This document shows positions 8,148 through 16,064 of a DNA stretch of 64,000 nt, one piece after another (position 1 is the first letter of the stretch; every line of letters begins with the position of its first letter). Position numbers and translations under genes: made by a program. Source of the stretch: Prevotellaceae bacterium (GTDB taxonomy: Bacteria; Bacteroidota; Bacteroidia; Bacteroidales; Bacteroidaceae); assembly GCA_030531085.1 (NCBI GenBank), contig JAUNOM010000003.1, forward strand, positions 1-64,000, given 5' to 3'. The notes beneath the pieces are model-generated. The model was not told where the DNA came from, made no database searches, and saw only the letters and a list, made by a program, of their open reading frames with translations.

Positions 8148-9395
8148 TTACTCGCCCTTAACAGCGGCAACACCTGGGAGCACCTTGCCCTCGATAGCCT
8201 CAAGCAGAGCGCCACCACCAGTAGAGATGTAAGACACCTTGTCTGCCAGACCGAACTTGTTTACGCAGGCAACAGAGTCACCACCGCCTATGAGAGAGAA
8301 TGCACCCTCGGCAGTAGCCTCTGCTATAGCGTTGCCAATGGCGCGTGAGCCGTCGCAGAAGTTGTCGAACTCAAACACGCCAGCAGGGCCGTTCCACAGT
8401 ATGGTCTTGCAACCCTTGATAGCGGCAGCGAATGCCTTCTGTGCCTCAGGGCCTGCATCAAGACCTTCCCAACCCTCTGGAATGTCGTTTGATGGAGCCA
8501 CCTTCTGGTTGGCGTCGTTAGCGAAAGCGTCAGCAATGATAGCGTCCGGAGCCATAACAAGCTCTACGCCGTTCTTCTTTGCAAGCTCCTCTACGCCCAG
8601 TGCCACGTCGAGCTTGTCCTCCTCGCAGATAGAACCGCCGATCTTACCACCGTGAGCCTTGGCGAATGTGTATGTCATTCCACCGCAAAGGATTAGCTTG
8701 TCCACCTTGCCGAGAAGGTTCTCGATGATGCCAATCTTTGATGAAACCTTTGAGCCACCCATGATGGCGATGAACGGACGCTTGATGTTGCCGAGCACAT
8801 TGTCAACGGCCTGCACCTCCTTCTCCATGAGAAGGCCGAGCATCTTGTTGTCTGCATCGAAGTAATCAGCTATGACAGCTGTAGAGGCGTGCTTGCGGTG
8901 AGCTGTTCCGAAGGCGTCCATCACCCAGCAGTCAGCGTATGAGGCGAGCTTCTTTGCGAACTCCTTCTGTGATGCCTTCATTGCCTTCTTGGCCTCGTCA
9001 TACTCCGGTGTGCCCTTCTCTACGCCTACTGGCTTGCCCTCTTCCTCCGGATAGTAGCGCAGGTTCTCCAGCAGGAGCACCTCACCCGGCTTAAGTGCGG
9101 CAGCCTCTGCGTCGGCCTTCTGGCAGTCGTTGACAAACTTTACGGGTGTGCCGAGAGCGGCTGACACAGCGTCAACAATCTGTCCGAGTGACAATTCCGG
9201 CTTAACCTTGCCCTTTGGCTTGCCCATGTGTGACATGATGATGAGTGAGCCACCCTTCTCGAGGATAAGCTTCAGAGTGGGCAGAGCGCCGCGGATACGG
9301 GTGTCGTCAGTGATTTTGCCGTCCTGAAGAGGCACGTTGAAGTCCACACGGACTATTGCCTTCTTGCCGGCGAAATTGTAATCGTTGATTTTCAT
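8148..9395 (-). CDS. pgk: phosphoglycerate kinase
   Basis: A 415-residue glycolytic enzyme converting 1,3-bisphosphoglycerate and ADP to 3-phosphoglycerate and ATP in the cytoplasm. The sequence shows the N-terminal substrate loop [12 protein letters not shown], the SHMGKPKG and HRKHAST basic segments, the hinge [10 protein letters not shown], and the nucleotide-binding GGGDSVA and STGGGALLE motifs near the C-terminus. Length is normal for the family. The gene is monocistronic: it diverges from the KdsC-like gene and converges with the sulfatase-like gene. A TAACTTTG box lies about 47 bp upstream of its start on the minus strand. Confidence 0.97.
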   Translation of the reverse strand: MKINDYNFAGKKAIVRVDFNVPLQDGKITDDTRIRGALPTLKLILEKGGSLIIMSHMGKPKGKVKPELSLGQIVDAVSAALGTPVKFVNDCQKADAEAAALKPGEVLLLENLRYYPEEEGKPVGVEKGTPEYDEAKKAMKASQKEFAKKLASYADCWVMDAFGTAHRKHASTAVIADYFDADNKMLGLLMEKEVQAVDNVLGNIKRPFIAIMGGSKVSSKIGIIENLLGKVDKLILCGGMTYTFAKAHGGKIGGSICEEDKLDVALGVEELAKKNGVELVMAPDAIIADAFANDANQKVAPSNDIPEGWEGLDAGPEAQKAFAAAIKGCKTILWNGPAGVFEFDNFCDGSRAIGNAIAEATAEGAFSLIGGGDSVACVNKFGLADKVSYISTGGGALLEAIEGKVLPGVAAVKGE

Positions 9396-9441
9396 TGCTG
9401 TTATATTTAATAATTAAAAGTATTAATACATTGTCTGTCTG

Positions 9442-9449
9442 CAAAGTTA
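9442..9449 (-). promoter_or_regulatory. -7 box upstream of pgk
   Basis: On the minus strand 9442-9449 reads TAACTTTG. No good TTTG is present 19-21 bp further upstream, so only the -7 half is supported. Confidence 0.5.
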
Positions 9450-9555
9450 CAAAGTTTTTTTTAATATTGCCATATCCTATTGTGACATTTTTCCTTTCAT
9501 GCCCTGTTTTTCTATCTTTATGTAAAGTGGAGTTTACATTTTTCTTACAAAAAAG

Positions 9556-9586
9556 TTGGCGTGTAAATGCTTTTTTAGTAATTTTG
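9556..9586 (+). promoter_or_regulatory. sigma-ABfr promoter of the KdsC-like operon
   Basis: TTG at 9556-9558, a 20-bp spacer, and TAATTTTG at 9579-9586. It lies 54 bp before the ATG at 9641 and rules out the earlier in-frame start at 9395, which would lie upstream of the promoter. Confidence 0.65.
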
Positions 9587-9640
9587 CAGACTGTAAAGGC
9601 AGCCGGGCCATCTCCGGCTTTCCATACAGACGTACGTATT

Positions 9641-10159
9641 ATGATAAACTACGATTTAAAGACAATAACCACCATAGTGCTTGATGTTGACGGTGTACTG
9701 TCACACAGCACCATCCCGATGAGTGCCGAGGGCGAGCCTCTTCGCACCCTGAACATCAAGGACGGCTATGCCATACAGCTTGCCATAAAGCTGGGTTTGC
9801 GGCTTGCCATCATCACGGGTGGCCGTGATGACTCCATCATGAAGCGCTACGCCAAGTTGGGCATGACAGACATCTTCATGGGCTGCGGTGTAAAGCTGGA
9901 GGTGTACCGCGACTATCTGCACCGTAACGGGCTGCGGCCGGAGGAGGTTATCTATGTCGGTGACGACATTCCAGATTACGAGGTTATGCGTGAGGCGGGC
10001 TGTCCGTGCTGTCCTAATGACGCCTGCACAGACATCAAGGCCATCAGCCGCTATGTCAGTCCATACGACGGTGGCGCAGGTTGTGTCCGTGACATACTGG
10101 AACAGGTGCTTCGTGCCAAAGGTCTGTGGCTGTCATCGGCAAAGGCTTTCGGGTGGTAA
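9641..10159 (+). CDS. KdsC-like HAD phosphatase (KDO-8-phosphate phosphatase family)
   Basis: A 172-residue C0-type HAD phosphatase. The first motif is VLDVDGVLS (D-x-D-G), the second is AIITGGRDD, and the third is VIYVGDDIPDYEVM, all matching KdsC/YrbI proteins, which remove phosphate from KDO-8-P in LPS core synthesis. Length is that of the family. I chose the ATG at 9641 because the promoter at 9556-9586 excludes the longer frame. It leads a run of four co-oriented genes (thioesterase, kinase-RapZ, transporter) and is 32 bp from the next. KDO-8-P is the likely substrate, but related phosphatases act on other sugar acids. Confidence 0.85.
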   Translation: MINYDLKTITTIVLDVDGVLSHSTIPMSAEGEPLRTLNIKDGYAIQLAIKLGLRLAIITGGRDDSIMKRYAKLGMTDIFMGCGVKLEVYRDYLHRNGLRPEEVIYVGDDIPDYEVMREAGCPCCPNDACTDIKAISRYVSPYDGGAGCVRDILEQVLRAKGLWLSSAKAFGW

Positions 10160-10191
10160 CGGCACAGGTGGTGATACATTAACAACGCATT

Positions 10192-10590
10192 ATGGAATAT
10201 ATATATGAACATAAGGACAAGGTACGCGATTATGAGTGCGACCTGCAGGGAATAGTTAACAACGCAAACTACCAGCACTACACCGAGCACGCGCGCCATG
10301 AGTTCCTGCTGTCACGTGGTGTCAGCTTTGCCAGACTTCACGAACAGGGCATCGACTGCGTGGTGTCCGGCATCGAGATGCGTTTCAAGTCACCGCTGCG
10401 CAGCGGTGACGAGTATGCTGTGCGCATCAATATAAAGAAGGAGGGACTGCGATACATCTTCCTGCAGAACATCTACCGCCTGCCGGACAACAAGCTGTGC
10501 CTGAAGGCAAAGGTGGAGGCTGTCTGCCTTATCAATGGCCGCCTTGGGGACACTGACATATTGATGAAAACCTTTGAGGAGGAGGAATAG
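10192..10590 (+). CDS. acyl-CoA thioesterase, 4HBT/YbgC hotdog family
   Basis: A 132-residue hotdog-fold thioesterase. The N-terminal active-site segment, VRDYECDLQGIVNNANYQHY, fits the D-x-x-G-I/V-V pattern with the acidic residue and G-I-V-N-N-x-x-Y of the 4HBT family. A long beta strand (GIEMRFKSPLRSGDEYAV) follows. It would hydrolyse acyl-CoA or acyl thioesters in the cytoplasm. It is 6 bp from the downstream kinase gene and clearly co-transcribed, but the operon gives no clear hint of its substrate. Confidence 0.87.
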   Translation: MEYIYEHKDKVRDYECDLQGIVNNANYQHYTEHARHEFLLSRGVSFARLHEQGIDCVVSGIEMRFKSPLRSGDEYAVRINIKKEGLRYIFLQNIYRLPDNKLCLKAKVEAVCLINGRLGDTDILMKTFEEEE

Positions 10591-10596
10591 GGCGTT

Positions 10597-12168
10597 ATGC
10601 AGCTATTAAAGCAACTGTACACCGAGTGGAAGGGGACGGAACCAGAGAAGATGGAGCGCCTGCCGGGGGCGGGCAGCAACCGTGAGTATTACCGTATCAC
10701 AGACCGTGACGGACATTCCGTCATTGGATGCAAGGGCACTTCGAGAGAGGAGAACCACGCCTTCCTGTCCCTTGCGCGTCATTTCGAGAAGCGCAAGCTC
10801 CCTGTTCCGCACATACTGGCGCAGAGCGAGGATGAGATGCGCTATCTGCAGGAGGACCTTGGGGTGCTGTCCCTGTTCGAGGCCATAAAGGGTGGCCGTG
10901 ATGCGGGTGGCCGATATACCCTCAAGGAGCGCGAGCTGCTGAAGAAGACCATACGCCAGCTGCCCAATATGCAGATACGCGGCGCGCGCGGTCTGGACTT
11001 CAGCGTGTGCTATCCGCAGCCCGAGTTCGACACGGAGGGGGTCCTCTTCGACCTCAACTACTTCAAGTACTGTTTCCTGAAGGCCACGGGGCTTGACTTC
11101 CACGAGCTGAAACTGGAGGCCAACTTCCGTCTGCTGTCAAAGGATTTGGTTGAGGATACCGGTGACGGGGAACTGACAATGCCAAAGGCGGACGCTTTCC
11201 TGTACCGTGACTTTCAGGCCCGCAATGTCATGCTTGACAAGAACGGGGAGCCTTACTTCATAGATTTCCAGGGCGGACGCAAAGGACCATATTACTATGA
11301 TGTGGCCTCTTTCCTCTGGCAGGCATCGGCACGCTACAGTGACTCCTTGCGTAAGGAGCTGATAGCGGAGTATTATGACGCCCTGAAGCATTATACGGAG
11401 GTGCCCTCATTCAAGCATTTCAACGAGCGTCTGCAGCTCTTTGTGCTCTTCCGCACGCTGCAGGTGCTTGGAGCATACGGCTTTCGCGGATACTTTGAGC
11501 GCAAGGCGCATTTCCTTGAGAGCATCCCTCATGCCATACAGAACATCAGGCAGCTCATAGAACACAATGACTTTCCGTATCCATACCTTATGGATGTGCT
11601 GCGAAGGCTTACGGAGATGCCGCAGTTTGTGGTGGAGCCGGAGAAGCCTGCGGCGCGTAAGGACGGATACCGCACCACAGATAACAACCCATACACCACA
11701 TATCCGAGTGACGGCAAGGCTACCTTCTCCAAGTATGACGGTAAGGGACCGCTTGTGGTGAAGGTGTTCTCCTTCTCCTTCCACAAGGGCATACCGGCCG
11801 ATGACTCCGGTAACGGGGGCGGATATGTGTTTGACTGCCGCAGCACCCATAACCCCGGACGCTATGAGCCGTACAAGAAGCTGACGGGAATAGACGAGCC
11901 TGTGATACGTTTTCTTGAGGATGACGGAGAGATACTCACCTTCCTCGACTCTGTCTACAGGCTTGCCGATGCGCACGTGGAGCGCTATATACAGCGTGGC
12001 TTTACCTCGCTGATGTTCTCTTTCGGCTGTACCGGAGGCCAGCACCGTTCCGTTTATTCCGCACAGCATCTCGCTGAGCATATAAGTGGGAAGTACGGCG
12101 TTGAGGTCAGGCTGCAACACCGTGAGCAGAAGATAGAGCAGGTCTTCCCAAGATGTGCTGACAACTGA
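10597..12168 (+). CDS. APH-type sugar kinase fused to a RapZ C-terminal domain
   Basis: A 523-residue two-domain protein. Residues 1-330 are an aminoglycoside/choline-kinase-like phosphotransferase: the catalytic loop reads FLYRDFQARNVML and the metal-binding segment YFIDFQGGRKGP, as in AmgK-type amino-sugar kinases. Residues about 385-520 resemble the C-terminal half of RapZ/YvcJ: KVFSFSFHKGIP, VFDCRSTHNPGRYEPYK, and the diagnostic FGCTGGQHRSV. In RapZ this half binds glucosamine-6-phosphate, so a kinase for an anomeric cell-wall sugar coupled to an amino-sugar sensor is a reasonable inference. The nucleotidyltransferase partner (MurU-like) that would complete a MurNAc-recycling pair is not adjacent here. 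Confidence 0.85.
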   Translation: MQLLKQLYTEWKGTEPEKMERLPGAGSNREYYRITDRDGHSVIGCKGTSREENHAFLSLARHFEKRKLPVPHILAQSEDEMRYLQEDLGVLSLFEAIKGGRDAGGRYTLKERELLKKTIRQLPNMQIRGARGLDFSVCYPQPEFDTEGVLFDLNYFKYCFLKATGLDFHELKLEANFRLLSKDLVEDTGDGELTMPKADAFLYRDFQARNVMLDKNGEPYFIDFQGGRKGPYYYDVASFLWQASARYSDSLRKELIAEYYDALKHYTEVPSFKHFNERLQLFVLFRTLQVLGAYGFRGYFERKAHFLESIPHAIQNIRQLIEHNDFPYPYLMDVLRRLTEMPQFVVEPEKPAARKDGYRTTDNNPYTTYPSDGKATFSKYDGKGPLVVKVFSFSFHKGIPADDSGNGGGYVFDCRSTHNPGRYEPYKKLTGIDEPVIRFLEDDGEILTFLDSVYRLADAHVERYIQRGFTSLMFSFGCTGGQHRSVYSAQHLAEHISGKYGVEVRLQHREQKIEQVFPRCADN

Positions 12169-12256
12169 TTATAAGAAGCATGGAGCGGCGGTCACCCACC
12201 ACAGGTGGCACTGCCGCTCCTTAATGTATGATATACTTAAAAGTAAAGATTGTATT

Positions 12257-13210
12257 ATGTGTATTATCCGTTTCCTTAAGAACTGGACTCTGCCGGTGTC
12301 CATGCTGTCCGGCGTTCTCGGCTATTTCCTTTTCCGTGCCATGCCCATAGGTGCAGAGGTCAAGGGTGACATCCTGCTCTTCACGGAGCTGTTGCAGCCC
12401 GTTCTGCTGTTCTTCATGCTCTTTGTGTCGTTCTGTAAGGTCGCTCCCCATGAGCTGCGTCCGCATCGCTGGCACCTGTGGCTGTTGCTTACACAGTTGG
12501 GAGTGTTCACACTCTGCTGCCTTCTGCTGTGGGCTTTTCCCTCAACAGGGGCGCGTCTTGTCATTGAGGGCTTCATGCTTGCCATGATATGCCCCACCGC
12601 CACGGCCTGCGCAGTGGTGACCCAGAAGCTGGGAGGCGACTCTGCCGCCACTACATCATACACCATTTCCATCAATATGGCCGTGGCGCTGCTTGCTCCG
12701 TTAATGCTGCCGATAGCACATCCGCAGAACGGCCTCACATTCCTGCCGGCCTTCCTCGCCATTATCAGCAAGGTGTTCCCCCTGCTTATCGTGCCTCTGT
12801 TCATGGCATGGTTCGTCCGTTACCTCATGCCCGGCCTGCACCGCAGGATATTGCAGACACGTGACCTCGCATTCTATATGTGGGCAGTGGCTCTGTCCAT
12901 AGCCATAGCGGTGACGTGCCGTGCCCTTGTTCACAGCGACGAGAGCCTCTGGCACGTCGGAGGCATAGCTGTAGCCACTCTGGTGGCCTGTCTTTTCCAG
13001 TTCGCCTTTGGCAAATGGGTGGGCGGTCATTACTCCATGCGCATGGAGGCGGGACAGGCTATGGGCCAGAAGAACACCGTCTTCATTATATGGCTTGGAT
13101 ATACCTTCCTGTCACCAATCACCGCCACCGCCGGCGGCTTCTATTCTATATGGCATAACGTGGTTAACTCCTACCAGCTGTATAGGAAGCGCAAGGGCGA
13201 GGAAGTGTGA
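12257..13210 (+). CDS. BASS family (bile acid:Na+ symporter-like) transporter
   Basis: About 317 residues with nine to ten hydrophobic segments. The mid-protein PTATACAVVTQKLGGDSA segment and the later G-Q-x-x-G-Q-K-N-T-V segment match the crossover regions of the bile-acid/sodium symporter (SBF) superfamily. Substrates in bacteria range from organic anions to pantoate, and nothing here identifies which. I start at the ATG at 12257, which gives a short cytoplasmic end before the first helix; the upstream in-frame ATG at 12224 and the start overlapping the previous gene at 12155 add unlikely residues. It is the last gene of the operon; a long hairpin 18 bp past the stop begins the composite repeat. 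Confidence 0.8.
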   Translation: MCIIRFLKNWTLPVSMLSGVLGYFLFRAMPIGAEVKGDILLFTELLQPVLLFFMLFVSFCKVAPHELRPHRWHLWLLLTQLGVFTLCCLLLWAFPSTGARLVIEGFMLAMICPTATACAVVTQKLGGDSAATTSYTISINMAVALLAPLMLPIAHPQNGLTFLPAFLAIISKVFPLLIVPLFMAWFVRYLMPGLHRRILQTRDLAFYMWAVALSIAIAVTCRALVHSDESLWHVGGIAVATLVACLFQFAFGKWVGGHYSMRMEAGQAMGQKNTVFIIWLGYTFLSPITATAGGFYSIWHNVVNSYQLYRKRKGEEV

Positions 13211-13228
13211 CCCGAGGCAGAGGTGTGC

Positions 13229-13652
13229 AAAACCGGATTGTAAGCAAAAAGCCTTTTTTACTTACAATCCGGTTTTTCGTACCCCTCTGAGAATCGCGTA
13301 TTTGAAAATTATTTTTCCTATGGCGCGTACAGCGCAGCCATTTCGCATTTTCTTAACTTTTTGATAGATTTGCAGTTAGACTAAAATGCTACTCGCTCTG
13401 ACTCCCAAACAGGCGCAAAAGGGGCTGTTTTGCGTTGTAATTTGATAGTGATTGCACAGTAATCAGATAGAGATTACAATGCAATATGATAGTTATAGCA
13501 GTGTAATCTCTATCAAATAGTGGGCTGTTCCGTGCATTTTACGCTTTGAAGGCATAAAAAATGGCCTTCTCTCTTTCTGGAATGCAAATTCATGACGACA
13601 GTTCTGAAAATACGGATTGTAAGTAAAAAGCCCGTTTTACTTACAATCCGTA
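13229..13652 (+). repeat. composite dispersed repeat, copy 1
   Basis: Fills most of the gap between the transporter and the small secreted gene. From left to right: hairpin H1 (16 perfect pairs, 13229-13244 with 13261-13276, extended by an A/T stem after one mismatch); a 47-bp block at 13289-13335 containing GAAAATTATTT and GCGTACAGCGC; an array of three 22-bp units at 13444, 13466 and 13488, each beginning GATAG and closed by CTATC at 13510-13514; and hairpin H2, 18 perfect pairs (13611-13628 with 13635-13652). Copies 2 and 3 share the same order and spacing. H1 could also terminate the upstream operon. Confidence 0.8.
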
Positions 13653-13733
13653 AGTTGTATCATATTGCTATCTCGGTCTCTGTATCATACTCATCATTCA
13701 CAACTCATAATTTATAACTGTTGTGTCATATAG

Positions 13734-14060
13734 TTATCTCGGCCTTTGTACCACGTGTTTGTGCCTCTCTCCGCGGCTTAGCTTATGATGACAAACGGTG
13801 CACCGCTTTGGTGCCTCATGCCTTCCCCTGTACTCCGTTATGGTGATGGTCCGCCTTGGGGCGTTGTCGCGCCATGTCCTGCCATTGTGATGCCGTGAGT
13901 CGGAGTGGCGGCTTGAGTGCCTGTCAGCCCTTTTGTGCATCTCCTTACGCACCTCACTGCGCACTTCCTTGTGGTGGTTAACGTGTGTCTTTGCTAAACC
14001 TGTTGTCGTTGCGAGAGCCATCATGCAGATGAGCATCATGCCTTTTAATGTATTCTTCAT
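13734..14060 (-). CDS. small secreted His/Arg-rich protein, unknown function
   Basis: A 108-residue protein with a signal peptide (MKNTLKGMMLICMMALATTT, then GLA before the likely cleavage) and a mature region rich in His, Arg and Lys. A C-terminal segment reads CTVCHHKLSRGERHKH, a C-x-x-C-H arrangement. That pattern binds heme in cytochromes c, but the protein has no other cytochrome features, so metal binding or chance is as likely. I start at the ATG at 14060, with AAAGGA upstream and a well-matched promoter at 14133-14163; a longer frame would start upstream of the promoter. It is a single gene. Confidence 0.6.
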   Translation of the reverse strand: MKNTLKGMMLICMMALATTTGLAKTHVNHHKEVRSEVRKEMHKRADRHSSRHSDSRHHNGRTWRDNAPRRTITITEYRGRHEAPKRCTVCHHKLSRGERHKHVVQRPR

Positions 14061-14132
14061 ATCCTTTGCTTTTTGTGAACCATATTGGTTCTTTAGACAT
14101 ATTGGCTGTTTAAAACCATTTCTTTCATGTTG

Positions 14133-14163
14133 CAAAGGTACAATGATTTCCTCGTTCCACAAA
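14133..14163 (-). promoter_or_regulatory. sigma-ABfr promoter of the small secreted gene
   Basis: Read on the minus strand: TTTG (14160-14163), 19 bp, TACCTTTG (14133-14140). The leader is about 65 nt to the ATG at 14060. Confidence 0.65.
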
Positions 14164-14240
14164 TGTGATGTCCCTAAAGTGCATGGAGGCATTCCCTATT
14201 CTGTCATGGGAAATCCCTATCCTCGGTTTGGGAACTGCGT

Positions 14241-15332
14241 CTATTTTATTCTTTCCGTTACATCCTTCATTATAAAGTAGTATTCCGCCAGTTTGGACGC
14301 TATTTCTTCATGGTCGTTACCTTTTATTACAGGCAGATGTAGATACACTCTGTTGTTAACACTTTCATAATCAATGGGGCAGTCAGGGAACAGTCTTTTC
14401 AATTCCTCCTCGTAAGGATAGAAATGCTTTTTGTTCCATACCGTGATATAGATATGGAAGTCACCAAGCTGGTTGTCGAAGGTCTCATCACTGAAACTGC
14501 TCTCTATGCCTATGCGGTTGGTGTCCTCATTAAACGAGATGCCTAAGTCCCAACCTTGATATGCCCACCAGTCTGCTCCGGTCTTTTGTGACACATTGAT
14601 TCTCAAATCCGCTATGTTCTCTTTCTGCGTTTTAAGGATGTCTTCCTTAAAAGCATTGTACTCGTATATGAGGTTGTCAATACTGTTCCTGTTATTGAAA
14701 AAGAAACGTTTTATTTCCATATTGCTGTTGTAATATCTTTTTTCTATTGTGCGTATGAAGTCGAACAGAAATGTCAGGTATGTCTGGTTGCAGTCAGTCG
14801 CATAAGTGCCGAGATTGCTCTTTATTACGGAAAACAACATCTGGTAGTTGATGTATTTATACCCGTGCACCTGCATCTTCTTCACTTCACGGCAGTCCGT
14901 AATCTTACGGGCGGAGAGCACGACAAAGACCTTTCTTTCCTTTTCCTTGTAATGTGATTGTATATGTTTCACATAGCTGTCAAGAGGATTATACAGTTCC
15001 GCGCCGATCTTGTTTTCTATGGCAATGACAAAGTCATCTGCTACAACCGTTATGTCTATCCTTTTGTTGTCATCTGTTGTGTCCTCGGTAATAACCCTTA
15101 CCGTTTGCAGGTTGTAACGGCATTCCGGCAAGTCCAATAACTCTAACAATGAGTTCAGAAAGAGTCCGTATAGCTTATGCTGCCCCATAGGGTTCAGATA
15201 AAACCGTAGAACCTGGCTGCAACGCTCCTCAAATCTGTCTCCTGTCATTTGACAAATGTCCATAAAGGTAGGGCTGTTGTTGGATTTGGGCAGCTTCTCA
15301 AATTCATTCAATAATTTTTGGTAATGTTCCAT
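14241..15332 (-). CDS. PD-(D/E)XK nuclease superfamily protein
   Basis: A 363-residue protein of the PDDEXK_4 type. The N-terminal half holds the nuclease core: a helix ERCSQVLRFYL, then RIDITVVADDFVIAIENKIGA, giving the D and the E-x-K catalytic residues, and KVFVVLSARK as the next strand. The C-terminal half (about 190-363) has no motif I recognise. Such proteins occur as solitary genes in gut Bacteroidetes and are sometimes linked to defence, but no toxin, methyltransferase or other defence gene lies beside it. It is on the same strand as yraN but separated from it by a terminator-like hairpin. Confidence 0.8.
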   Translation of the reverse strand: MEHYQKLLNEFEKLPKSNNSPTFMDICQMTGDRFEERCSQVLRFYLNPMGQHKLYGLFLNSLLELLDLPECRYNLQTVRVITEDTTDDNKRIDITVVADDFVIAIENKIGAELYNPLDSYVKHIQSHYKEKERKVFVVLSARKITDCREVKKMQVHGYKYINYQMLFSVIKSNLGTYATDCNQTYLTFLFDFIRTIEKRYYNSNMEIKRFFFNNRNSIDNLIYEYNAFKEDILKTQKENIADLRINVSQKTGADWWAYQGWDLGISFNEDTNRIGIESSFSDETFDNQLGDFHIYITVWNKKHFYPYEEELKRLFPDCPIDYESVNNRVYLHLPVIKGNDHEEIASKLAEYYFIMKDVTERIK

Positions 15333-15414
15333 TGTTGTGTGTCTCTTGTCTTTCTGTGGTGTATTGCGGCCGTACAGGTGGCGGTGGGTTGGCGTGATGG
15401 CTTAAATCATAAAG

Positions 15415-15455
15415 TCCAATCATCCCGGCTGCTACCAGCGGCCGGGATGATTGGA
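15415..15455 (-). terminator. terminator-like hairpin overlapping the end of yraN
   Basis: TCCAATCATCCCGGC (15415-15429) pairs perfectly with GCCGGGATGATTGGA (15441-15455). The yraN stop codon (15432-15434) lies in the loop, so the last codons of the gene form one arm. No long T run follows on the minus strand. Confidence 0.55.
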
Positions 15456-15872
15456 CCTCTGCGCAGGTCTTCTGCGCTTCTTTTCATAGAACAGGTATCT
15501 TGCCGTCACGTCAAAGGCGTTCTCCTTATGCTCTATGGTGTATCCAGTATCAGGAGTGCCTATGATGGATATGGTGTCATATCGCACGTCGAGATGCTCC
15601 AGTTTGTAACTACGCACGTATGCCGCCACGGAGCGTACTATGCTGGCTCGTTTCATGGAGTCTATCGCCTTGTCCGGACAGCCCCATACATCTGACGAGC
15701 GCGTCTTCACCTCCACAAACAGCAGTGTCGTCATGTCCCCGTCAATGGCTACCAGATCGATGTCGTGATGACCGTAGCGCCAGTCGCGATGCCGTATGTA
15801 CCAGTCCTTGGAGTACAGGTATTCTGCGGCGACATCCTCGCCCCATCGGCCTAAGTCGTTGTGGAGAGCCAT
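15432..15872 (-). CDS. yraN: YraN family (UPF0102) endonuclease-like protein
   Basis: A 146-residue member of the UPF0102 family. It shows the N-terminal GRWGEDVAAEYLYSKDW segment, RHRDWRYGHHDIDLVAIDGD with the conserved D, and FVEVKTRSS with the E-V-K of a restriction-like fold, followed by K-A-I-D near residue 75. Function in the cell is poorly known; a DNA-processing nuclease is predicted. I start at the ATG at 15872 (MALHNDLG). The frame stays open upstream through a CA-rich repeat that would add a Thr/Pro-rich extension, which is unlikely to be translated. Confidence 0.88.
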   Translation of the reverse strand: MALHNDLGRWGEDVAAEYLYSKDWYIRHRDWRYGHHDIDLVAIDGDMTTLLFVEVKTRSSDVWGCPDKAIDSMKRASIVRSVAAYVRSYKLEHLDVRYDTISIIGTPDTGYTIEHKENAFDVTARYLFYEKKRRRPAQRSNHPGRW

Positions 15873-15877
15873 TTTTT

Positions 15878-16062
15878 TGTTGGTTTTGGGTTTTGGGGTT
15901 GTTGGTTTTGGGTTGTGGGTTGTGGGTTTTAGGTCGATGGTTGCAGGTTTTGGGTTTGTGGGTGTTGGTCGTTGGTTTGTGGTTGCAGGGTGTGGGTTAA
16001 GGTTTTTGTACGAAAAAATTTCAACCACTAACCCAAAACCTACAACCAAAAACCATCAACCA
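15878..16062 (-). repeat. degenerate GT/CA-rich array with an opposing arm
   Basis: On the plus strand 15878-16008 is a degenerate run of GGTTTTGGG-like units (GGTT, TGGG, GTGGG) and 16022-16062 is its approximate complement (AACCCAAAACC, ACAACC). They flank a short AT-rich centre, so the region can fold back on itself, and the G-rich strand has at least eight GGG runs. It occupies the whole gap between the DUF4301 stop and the yraN start. Confidence 0.7.
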
Positions 16063-16064
16063 TC

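Noticed and set aside
9395..9640. Upstream extension of the KdsC-like gene to 9395
   Set aside because: The extension contains the promoter at 9556-9586 and no homologous residues; the ATG at 9641 fits the family length.
13444..13514. Possible CRISPR-like array (22-bp units)
   Set aside because: Units are directly adjacent without unique spacers, vary in sequence, and no cas gene is nearby.
14241..15332. Defence island around the PD-(D/E)XK nuclease
   Set aside because: Neighbours are housekeeping or unknown genes with no methyltransferase, helicase or toxin, so I do not call a defence system.
15873..16049. Thr/Pro-rich N-terminal extension of YraN
   Set aside because: The extension is entirely the CA-rich repeat; the family begins at MALHNDLG, and no ribosome site supports the upstream start.
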